Shown in pieces: positions 18,040 to 25,339 of a DNA stretch of 64,000 nucleotides. A program made the translations under genes and the position numbers. The notes under the pieces are model-generated. The model was given only the letters and a program-made list of their open reading frames with translations. It had not been told where the DNA came from and ran no database searches. Numbering within the stretch: the stretch's first letter is position 1; each line of letters begins with the position of its first letter. Source of the DNA: Mycobacterium dioxanotrophicus (GTDB taxonomy: Bacteria > Actinomycetota > Actinomycetes > Mycobacteriales > Mycobacteriaceae); assembly GCF_002157835.1 (NCBI RefSeq), contig NZ_CP020809.1, forward strand, positions 2,542,001 through 2,606,000, written 5' to 3'.

Positions 18040-19704
18040 TCACTTGGTCAGCTGCGCGACGATCGCCTTCTTGTCGATCTTGCCGACGGCTGTGGTCGGC
18101 AGAGTCGTCATCGGCACCAGCACATCGGGCCGGGCATGTGACGCCACGCCGCGGCCCTCGAGGTGGCTGTGCAGTTCGGCCAGCGTCGCCGGTGTTCCCG
18201 TGAAAACCACGGCAGCGCAGATCTTCTCGCCCAGATAGTCGTCGGGCAGCGCGACCGCGGCGGCCGACCAGACCGCGGGGTGGGTGAGCAGATGCTCCTC
18301 CAGGTCCAGCGCCGAGACGTTCTCACCGCCGCGCAGGATGACGTCTTTGACGCGGCCGGTGACCTCCAGGTACCCGCCCTGGCTGCGCCGCACCCGGTCG
18401 CCGCTGCGGTAGAAACCGTCGGGAGTGAACGAGCGCTCGTTGGCAGCCTCGGCGTTGAAGTAGCCGTTGATCGTGTACGGCCCGCGCACCAGCAGCTCGC
18501 CCTCGTTCCCGGCCGCGACCTCATGGCCGTCCTCGTCGACGACGCGCACCTCGTCGGCGGGGCACAAGGGCCTGCCCTGGGTGGTCTCCACGATCTCGGC
18601 GGGGTCGCCGATGCGGGTGTAATTCAGTAGTCCCTCGGCCATTCCGAACACCTGCTGCAGCCCAGGTGTCAGGGCGGTCCGCACCAGCCGGGCATCCTCG
18701 GCGGCGAGCTTCGCACCACCGACCTGCAACAGCCGCAATGACTTCGGTGCCAACGGTTCCCAATCGCAGGCCTGCGCCCAGAGTTTCGCCAGCGCAGGCA
18801 CCAGTGCGGTGACGGTGACGCCGTGGGCGTCGATGGCCGCGAACGCAGCCTCCGGGCTCGGATCTGCGGTGAACACTGTTGTGGCGCCGACGCTGAGCGC
18901 CCCGAGCAGGCCGGGGCAGGCCAACGGGAAGTTGTGTGCGGCCGGCAACGCCACCAGATACACGTCCTCGGCACCCAGCTCGCACAGGGTGGCACTGGCG
19001 GTGCAGTTGTAGACGTAGTCCTGGTGGGTGCGGGGGATGAGTTTGGGAGCCCCGGTGGTCCCGCCGGACACCAGCAGCAGCGCCGGGCCTGCGAGCTCGG
19101 GGTCGATATTGGGGACAGGCCCGGTACCCGTGCGCGACACCGTCGTCCAGGACAGGAACCCCTCCTGGTTCTCCGGCAGGTTGCCGTGGACGAGTACGTG
19201 GCGCACGTGCGGATGTGCCGCCGTGAGCTCGGCGGCCATGGTGCGGTAATCGAATCCGCCGGCGGTGTCGGCGATCAGCAGTGCCACGGCTTCGCTGACT
19301 TCGGCGAAGTGTGCGAGCTCGGCGAGCCGGTGGCCGGGCAGGCACATCACCGGCACCGCGCCGGCACGCAACAGCCCGAACAGGGCCACGGCGAATTCGG
19401 CGGAATTGGGCAGCTGCAGCAGCACTCGATCGCCCGGTTGAATGCCGAGCTCGGCGATGCCGGCGGCCGCACGGTCGGCGAGTGCGTCGAGCTCGGCGAA
19501 GGTGCGTGTTTCGGTCGGATCGGCGATCGCGGTTCGGTCCGGCCACTGCGCAGCGGCGTCTCGCAGGAGCGAGTCCAGGCGTCGATCAGCCCAATAGCCG
19601 GCCTCGCGATAAGACTGCGCGCGGTCGGCGGGAAAAGCGGTGAAGCCCTGCCGCAATGCCGATTGAGCTGCGGGTTCGGTTGGCTGGGCAGTGGTCGGAG
19701 TCAC
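18040..19704 (-). CDS. mbtA: salicyl-AMP ligase MbtA
   Basis: 554 residues from the GTG at 19704 (AGGTG lies upstream). Stand-alone aryl-acid adenylating enzyme of the DhbE/EntE type: LLLVSGGTTGAPKLIPRTHQD is the A3 phosphate-binding loop, GEKICAAVVF and VGKIDKKAI (A10 lysine) are at the C-terminus. It activates salicylate from MbtI as an AMP ester and loads it on the aryl carrier domain of MbtB. It is divergent from mbtB, sharing a control region with two iron boxes. It is the enzyme targeted by salicyl-AMS type inhibitors in M. tuberculosis. Confidence 0.95.
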   Translation of the reverse strand: MTPTTAQPTEPAAQSALRQGFTAFPADRAQSYREAGYWADRRLDSLLRDAAAQWPDRTAIADPTETRTFAELDALADRAAAGIAELGIQPGDRVLLQLPNSAEFAVALFGLLRAGAVPVMCLPGHRLAELAHFAEVSEAVALLIADTAGGFDYRTMAAELTAAHPHVRHVLVHGNLPENQEGFLSWTTVSRTGTGPVPNIDPELAGPALLLVSGGTTGAPKLIPRTHQDYVYNCTASATLCELGAEDVYLVALPAAHNFPLACPGLLGALSVGATTVFTADPSPEAAFAAIDAHGVTVTALVPALAKLWAQACDWEPLAPKSLRLLQVGGAKLAAEDARLVRTALTPGLQQVFGMAEGLLNYTRIGDPAEIVETTQGRPLCPADEVRVVDEDGHEVAAGNEGELLVRGPYTINGYFNAEAANERSFTPDGFYRSGDRVRRSQGGYLEVTGRVKDVILRGGENVSALDLEEHLLTHPAVWSAAAVALPDDYLGEKICAAVVFTGTPATLAELHSHLEGRGVASHARPDVLVPMTTLPTTAVGKIDKKAIVAQLTK

Positions 19705-19744
19705 GTCGAGGCACCTCGGGGTAGGCGTGTTCGGTCACCCGAAT

Positions 19745-19763
19745 ATAGGGTAGCCTCCACAAA
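19745..19763. promoter_or_regulatory. IdeR-like iron box, mbtA side
   Basis: ATAGGGTAGCCTCCACAAA keeps the AGG, TAGCCT and final A of the iron-box consensus. It overlaps TATATT/TACCCT -10-like sequence for mbtA on the minus strand. Weaker than its neighbour, but tandem boxes are known in this intergenic region in M. tuberculosis. Confidence 0.6.
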
Positions 19764-19764
19764 G

Positions 19765-19783
19765 TTAGGGCAGCCTGCGCTAA
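19765..19783. promoter_or_regulatory. IdeR iron box, mbtB side
   Basis: TTAGGGCAGCCTGCGCTAA retains both TTAGG and CTAA arms and the central AGCCT of the IdeR consensus. Located 25-45 bases upstream of mbtB, it should repress the mbtB-H operon when iron is sufficient. Confidence 0.78.
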
Positions 19784-19807
19784 ATCATCTGTCGTCAGTC
19801 GGAGGTC

Positions 19808-22800
19808 ATGATGAGCAATCTCGCCGTCGCGGACTCGCAGAGCATCCGGGAGGCGGTGGCCGACCTCCTCGGTGTCGGCAGCGACGCCGTCGATCCGCAC
19901 GCCGATCTGATCGGACAAGGTCTGGACTCCATCCGGATGATGTCGCTGGCCGGCCGCTGGCGCCGGGCCGGCATCGACGTCGACTTCGCCGCGCTGGCTG
20001 CCGCGCCGACCGTATCGGCGTGGGCTGCCCTCGTGGCCGCCCGGACCACCAACGATGCTGTCCCGCAGCCAGTTTCGCCTTCGGCCTCGCAGGACTCCGG
20101 GGAGCCGTTCCCGCTGGCGCCCATGCAACACGCCATGTGGGTGGGCCGCGAAGGTGATCAGCAACTCGGTGGCGTGGCCGGGCATCTCTACGTCGAGTTC
20201 GACGGTGAAGGGGTCGATCCCGACCGGCTGCAGGGCGCCGCCACCGCGCTGGCCGAACGGCATCCGATGCTGCGCGTGCAGTTCCTGCCCGACGGAACCC
20301 AGCGCATCGCCGAGCCCGCCACGCGGTATCCGGTAGCCGTCGAAGACCTGCGGGAGGCCACGCCGCAGCGTGTCGCAGAGCGACTGGCGACCATCCGCCG
20401 CGCCAAGTCGCATCAGCAGCTGCACGGCGAGGTGTTCGAACTGACGCTGACGCTGCTGCCCGGCGGTGCCACCCGACTGCACGTCGACCTCGACATGCAG
20501 GCCGCCGACGCCATGAGCTACCGCACGCTGATGGCTGACCTTGCCGCCCTCTACGCCGGCGAGCAGTTGCCGGCCCTGGAATACACGTATCGCGAATACC
20601 GCCTGGCCGCACCGGAACTCGACAACGAAACCGACCGCCGGTGGTGGGCTGAGCGCATCGCCGACCTGCCCGACCCGCCGCGGCTGCCGCTGGTGCCGCC
20701 GGCCGAACAGGCCGACCCGCACCACACTACCCGGCGCCACCACTGGCTCGACCCCGACACCCGCGACGCCCTGTATGCAGCCGCGCGCCGCCGGGGCGTC
20801 ACCCCGGCGATGACCCTGGCGGCCTCGTTCGCCGAAGTCCTGGCCGGCTGGTCGGCCGAGTCGCGCTTCTTGCTCAATGTGCCGCTCTTCGGCCGCGAGC
20901 AGCGGCATCCCGACGTCGACCAGCTCGTCGGCGATTTCACCTCGTCGCTTCTGCTCGGCATCGACCTCGACGGCACCGTGACGGCCACCGACCGTGCCAG
21001 AGCGGTTCAGGACACCTTCCGCGCCGCCGCCGGGCATGCGGGCTATCCCGGGTTGTCGGTGCTGCGTGACCTCGGGCGCCACCGCGGTACCCAGGTACTG
21101 GCACCCGTCGTCTACACCAGTGCCCTCGGGCTCGGTGAGCTGTTCGGCGCCCAGGTCACCGCGGCCTTCGGCACCCCGGTCTGGATCAATTCCCAAGGGC
21201 CGCAGGTGCTGCTGGATGCGCAGGTCACCGAATTCAACGGCGGGGTCCTGGTGAACTGGGATGTCCGAGAAGGCGCGTTCCGGTCCGGCGTCATCGACGC
21301 CATGTTCGAGCGCCACATCGCCGAACTGCGTCGGCTGGCCACCGACGACACCGCCTGGGAAGCGCCGACCCCGCCACTGCTGACCGATCCGCAGCGCGCC
21401 GTACGCGACGCGGCCAACGCGAAAACCGCCGCGCCGAGCGGCCACGCGCTGCATCACGGATTCTTCGCCCAGGCGGCCGTGCGTCCCGACGCGACCGCGG
21501 TGATCGGCTCGACCGGCCGGCTCAGCTACGCGCAACTGCGCGAGCAGGTGCTCACCGTGGCCGCCGCGCTGAAGGTCGCAGGAATCCGTACCGGCGAAAG
21601 CGTTGCGGTGATGGGCCCCAAGGGTCCCGACCAGATCACCGCGCTGCTGGCGATCCTCGCGGCAGGCGCGGTGTACGTGCCGGTGGGTATCGATCAGCCC
21701 GCCGAACGAGCCGAGCGGATGCTCAAAGGCGGCGACGTTCGCATGGCGCTGTTCTGCGGCGACGGCCCACCGACCTGGCTACCCGCCCTGACCATCGCAG
21801 AAGCTCTGCGCGTCGGCGCCAGGGCAGACGAGATCGAGCCTGCCGCAACCGATCCCAATGAGCTCGCGTACATCCTGTTCACCTCGGGCTCGACCGGTCA
21901 ACCCAAGGGCGTCGAGGTCACGCACGACGCCGCGATGAACACGATCGAGGCGCTCAACGGGCATTTCGGTATCAGCCCGAACGACAGTGTGCTGGCGCTG
22001 ACCCACCTGGAGTCCGACCTGTCGGTGCTGGACGTGTTCGGCACGCTGGCCGCGGGCGCGACGGTCGTGGTGGTCGACGAGGCGGACCGGCGCAATCCGG
22101 ACCACTGGGTCGAGCAGATCAACACCCATGGCATCACGGTCCTCAACTTCCTGCCCGGATCATTGGAAATGCTGGTCGAGACGGCCGCGTCCACGGGCGC
22201 CGCGTTGCCGTCGGTGCGTGCGGTACCGACGGGCGGGGACTGGGTCCGCACCACCATGGTCCGTAAGCTGCAGACTCTGGCGCCCGGCGTGCGATTGGCG
22301 GGCCTGGGTGGGGCCACCGAAACCGCGATCCACGCCACGCTTTTCGAGGCCGGCGAACTGCCGGAGCACTGGGCGGCTGTTCCCTACGGCAAGCCGTTCG
22401 CGAACAACGCGTGCCGCGTCGTCAACGCCGCCGGTGCCGACTGCCCCGACTGGGTGCCCGGCGAACTGTGGTTCGCCGGCCGAGGGATCGCGCGCGGCTA
22501 CCGCGGCAGGCCGGACCTCACCGCCGAGCGGTTCGTGACCTATTGCGGGCGCACCTGGTACCGCAGCGGCGACCTGGCCCGCTACTGGCCCGACGGCACC
22601 CTGGAATTCGTCGGTCGCGCCGATCATCGGGTCAAGATCAGTGGCTACCGCATCGAACTCGGCGACATCGAGACGGCGCTGCAGCGGTTGCCCGGTGTGC
22701 ACGCCGCGGTGGCCGCCGTCGTGCCCGGCGCGCGTGGTGACATGCTCGCCGCGGTCGTGGCCCGCGACGGCGCGGTGACCATCGCCGAGCTACGCGCCGG

Positions 22801-23284
22801 GCTCGCGGAACTCGTTCCGCCGCATATGATTCCTCGGCACTTCGAGCTGGTGGAGCAGCTTCCGTTCACCATCGGCGGCAAGACCGACCGGCGCGCGGTG
22901 ACCAGGCTGCTGGACGACGCGATGGCCGGGGAGCGCTCGCAGGTTCGGCAACCGTCGACCGTGGTGGAGAAGGCATTGGCCCGCATCGTGGCCGAACTCC
23001 TCGGCGTCGGTGAGGTCGGTGTCGACGAGGATTTCTTCGAATTGGGAGGTGATTCGGTGCTGGCCACCACGGTCGTCGCCCGCATCCGGGACTGGCTGGA
23101 CACTCCGACGGTGATGGTGCCCGACATCTTCGCCACCAGAACTGTTGAAGCACTGGCGGTTCGGCTGGCGGCACGGGAAGCCGACACCGGCCGTCTGGAA
23201 CAGGTGGCCGAGCTGTACCTCGAAGTTGCCGCGATGGACGACGCCGACGTGCTGTCCGCACTCGACACCGCCTCCGCGTCGTGA
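19808..23284 (+). CDS. mbtB: mycobactin NRPS MbtB (ArCP-Cy-A-PCP), no thioesterase domain
   Basis: 1158 residues from ATG 19808; the ATG at 19811 is better spaced from GGAGG. Domains in order: aryl carrier (residues 5-75, phosphopantetheine Ser41 in GLDSIRMM); cyclization domain (about 95-430) with DMQAAD, the DxxxxD signature; adenylation domain (about 450-960) with YILFTSGSTGQPKG near residue 687; peptidyl carrier near residue 1080 (FFELGGDSVLATT). It joins salicylate to serine or threonine and cyclises it to the hydroxyphenyl-oxazoline. The M. tuberculosis protein ends in a thioesterase domain; here that activity is encoded by the next gene, as in M. smegmatis. The upstream iron box controls the operon. 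Confidence 0.95.
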   Translation: MMSNLAVADSQSIREAVADLLGVGSDAVDPHADLIGQGLDSIRMMSLAGRWRRAGIDVDFAALAAAPTVSAWAALVAARTTNDAVPQPVSPSASQDSGEPFPLAPMQHAMWVGREGDQQLGGVAGHLYVEFDGEGVDPDRLQGAATALAERHPMLRVQFLPDGTQRIAEPATRYPVAVEDLREATPQRVAERLATIRRAKSHQQLHGEVFELTLTLLPGGATRLHVDLDMQAADAMSYRTLMADLAALYAGEQLPALEYTYREYRLAAPELDNETDRRWWAERIADLPDPPRLPLVPPAEQADPHHTTRRHHWLDPDTRDALYAAARRRGVTPAMTLAASFAEVLAGWSAESRFLLNVPLFGREQRHPDVDQLVGDFTSSLLLGIDLDGTVTATDRARAVQDTFRAAAGHAGYPGLSVLRDLGRHRGTQVLAPVVYTSALGLGELFGAQVTAAFGTPVWINSQGPQVLLDAQVTEFNGGVLVNWDVREGAFRSGVIDAMFERHIAELRRLATDDTAWEAPTPPLLTDPQRAVRDAANAKTAAPSGHALHHGFFAQAAVRPDATAVIGSTGRLSYAQLREQVLTVAAALKVAGIRTGESVAVMGPKGPDQITALLAILAAGAVYVPVGIDQPAERAERMLKGGDVRMALFCGDGPPTWLPALTIAEALRVGARADEIEPAATDPNELAYILFTSGSTGQPKGVEVTHDAAMNTIEALNGHFGISPNDSVLALTHLESDLSVLDVFGTLAAGATVVVVDEADRRNPDHWVEQINTHGITVLNFLPGSLEMLVETAASTGAALPSVRAVPTGGDWVRTTMVRKLQTLAPGVRLAGLGGATETAIHATLFEAGELPEHWAAVPYGKPFANNACRVVNAAGADCPDWVPGELWFAGRGIARGYRGRPDLTAERFVTYCGRTWYRSGDLARYWPDGTLEFVGRADHRVKISGYRIELGDIETALQRLPGVHAAVAAVVPGARGDMLAAVVARDGAVTIAELRAGLAELVPPHMIPRHFELVEQLPFTIGGKTDRRAVTRLLDDAMAGERSQVRQPSTVVEKALARIVAELLGVGEVGVDEDFFELGGDSVLATTVVARIRDWLDTPTVMVPDIFATRTVEALAVRLAAREADTGRLEQVAELYLEVAAMDDADVLSALDTASAS

Positions 23285-24027
23285 CCGGCAAGACGACCGG
23301 TGCACAGCTGAGCATCAAACCCTGGATCAAGCGGTATCCCGGCACGACCGGCACCACCCTGGTGTTCCCGCACGCGGGCGGTGCGGCGCTGGCCTATCGA
23401 AGCTTCGGCATGGCCCTGGCCGAGGCCGGCTCCGATACCTACGTCATGCAGTATCCGCAACGGGGGGACCGGCTGACCCATCCCGCGCCGGACACCGTTG
23501 CGGACCTCGCGCGCGACCTGTTCGACGCAGCCGACTGGGCAGGCATGGGCCCGTTGCGTCTGTTCGGGCACTGCATGGGTGCCGTAGTGGCCTTCGAGTT
23601 CGCCCTGACCGCCGAGCGCGCGGGCGTCGACGTCGCGGTGCTGTGGGCATCGGCGAGCGAAGCCCCTTCGGCGGCGGCCACGTCACCGAAGCTGCCGACC
23701 GCGGAGGCCGAGATCCTGGCCGAGATGGTGGATCTCGGCGGCACCGACGCGCAGTTGCTGGCCGACGAAGATTTCGTCGAACTGTTGCTGATGGCCGTGC
23801 GCGCGGACTACCAGGCCTACAACCGGTACGGTTGCGCGGCCGACGTGACCATCGCCGCCGACATCTACGCGCTGGGCGGCGCCGCTGATCATCGCGTCAG
23901 CGAGAACATGTTGCGCTGCTGGGAAACCCACACCAGGGGAGCCTTCACGGTGTCGATGTTCGACGGCGGCCACTTTTACCTCGAGGACCACGTCGAAGAC
24001 GTCGCGGAGCTGGTCCATGAGCTCTGA
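23281..24027 (+). CDS. mbtT: type II thioesterase MbtT with Cys nucleophile
   Basis: 248-residue alpha/beta-hydrolase starting GTG, overlapping the mbtB stop (GTGA). It has the type II thioesterase motifs FPHAGGAALAYRSFG and, at the nucleophile elbow, GHCMGAVVAFE (Cys near residue 97) instead of the usual GHSMG. The catalytic His is in FDGGHFYLEDH near the C-terminus and the Asp region precedes it. Such enzymes clear misprimed or stalled intermediates from carrier domains. It replaces the C-terminal thioesterase of M. tuberculosis MbtB. The Ser-to-Cys change is uncommon among type II enzymes. Confidence 0.9.
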   Translation: MTGKTTGAQLSIKPWIKRYPGTTGTTLVFPHAGGAALAYRSFGMALAEAGSDTYVMQYPQRGDRLTHPAPDTVADLARDLFDAADWAGMGPLRLFGHCMGAVVAFEFALTAERAGVDVAVLWASASEAPSAAATSPKLPTAEAEILAEMVDLGGTDAQLLADEDFVELLLMAVRADYQAYNRYGCAADVTIAADIYALGGAADHRVSENMLRCWETHTRGAFTVSMFDGGHFYLEDHVEDVAELVHEL

Positions 24028-25339
24028 CGGGCACCCCCGCACTGCCGACCCCGTCGTGATCGTGGGGATGGCGCTGGAGGCTCCCGGCGGCATCGACACC
24101 TCCGAGGCCTACTGGACACTGCTGGCCGAACAACGCGAAGCCCTGGGCCAGTTCCCGGCCGACCGCGGCTGGGCGATCCGCGATCTGCTCGACGGTTCGC
24201 GCCGCGACGGCTTCAAACCCATCCACAATCTCGGCGGATTCCTCACCACCGCAGCGGCATTCGATCCAGAGTTCTTCGGCATCTCACCGCGCGAGGCCGT
24301 CGCCATGGATCCGCAGCAGCGCATCGGGTTACGGCTGGCGTGGCGGGCGCTGGAGAACAGCGGCATCAACCCCGACGACCTCGCAGGCCACGACGTGGGC
24401 TGCTACATCGGGGCCTCCGGCCTGGAGTACGGGCCGGGGCTTTCCGAATTCTCGCACCACAGCGGCCATCTCATCACCGGCACCTCGCTGGGTGTGATCT
24501 CCGGTCGTATCGCCTACACCCTGGACCTCGCCGGACCCGCCCTGACCGTCGACACCTCGTGCTCGTCGGCGCTGACCGCCCTGCACACCGCCGTCGGTGC
24601 GGTGCGGGCCGGTGACTGCGACATGGCATTGGCCGGCGCCGTATGCGTGATGGGCACTCCCGGATATTTCGTCGAGTTCTCCAAACAGCATGCGCTGTCC
24701 GACGACGGGCACTGCCGGCCCTACAGTGCCCACGCCAGCGGCACGATATGGGCCGAGGGCGCAGCGATGTTCGTGCTGCAGCGCCGCTCGACCGCCCGCC
24801 GCGCGGGACGGCGCATCCTGGCGGAGATCCGCGCCACCACGGTCAACCAGGACGGTCGCACCACCGGGCTCACCGCGCCCAGCGGTGCCGCGCAACAACG
24901 ATTGTTCGACAAGGCGATTCGGCACGCGGGAATCCGACCCGAGGATGTCGGCATGATCGAGGGGCACGGCACCGGGACCCGGCTGGGCGACCGCACCGAA
25001 CTGCGTTCGCTCACCCGAACGTACGGCGCCACCGCATCAGGCATGGGCGCTGTGCTGGGCTCGGTGAAATCCAACATCGGGCATGCTCAGGCGGCCGCCG
25101 GTGGTCTCGGGCTGGCCAAGGTGCTGCTCGCCGCGCAGCGCGCCACCATCCCGGCCACCCTGCACGTCGACGAGGTGAGCCGCGAGATCGACTGGGAAAC
25201 GCAAGGATTGCGGGTTGCCGCCAAGCAGACGCACTGGCCTGCGGTCAACGGGCAACGGATCGCCGCGGTGTCCGCATTCGGCATGAGCGGCACCAACGCC
25301 CACGCCATCGTCGCGATCCCAGCCGACGAGGCGGCCTGA
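24017..25339 (+). CDS. mbtC: mycobactin polyketide ketosynthase MbtC
   Basis: 440 residues, overlapping mbtT by 11 bases. Beta-ketoacyl synthase with all catalytic groups: active-site Cys in VDTSCSSALTAL (about residue 180), His in EGHGTGTRLGD and His in NIGHAQAAAG. With MbtD it makes the 3-hydroxyacyl (beta-hydroxybutyrate-like) link between the two lysine-derived residues. The ketosynthase is split from the acyltransferase/ketoreductase/ACP protein, as in other mycobactin clusters. Confidence 0.94.
   Translation: MSSDGHPRTADPVVIVGMALEAPGGIDTSEAYWTLLAEQREALGQFPADRGWAIRDLLDGSRRDGFKPIHNLGGFLTTAAAFDPEFFGISPREAVAMDPQQRIGLRLAWRALENSGINPDDLAGHDVGCYIGASGLEYGPGLSEFSHHSGHLITGTSLGVISGRIAYTLDLAGPALTVDTSCSSALTALHTAVGAVRAGDCDMALAGAVCVMGTPGYFVEFSKQHALSDDGHCRPYSAHASGTIWAEGAAMFVLQRRSTARRAGRRILAEIRATTVNQDGRTTGLTAPSGAAQQRLFDKAIRHAGIRPEDVGMIEGHGTGTRLGDRTELRSLTRTYGATASGMGAVLGSVKSNIGHAQAAAGGLGLAKVLLAAQRATIPATLHVDEVSREIDWETQGLRVAAKQTHWPAVNGQRIAAVSAFGMSGTNAHAIVAIPADEAA

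Noticed and set aside
24643..25338. 5' extension of the mbtD frame
   Set aside because: Overlaps mbtC out of frame; the translation is Arg-rich noise. The mbtD start is the ATG at 25339 coupled to the mbtC stop.
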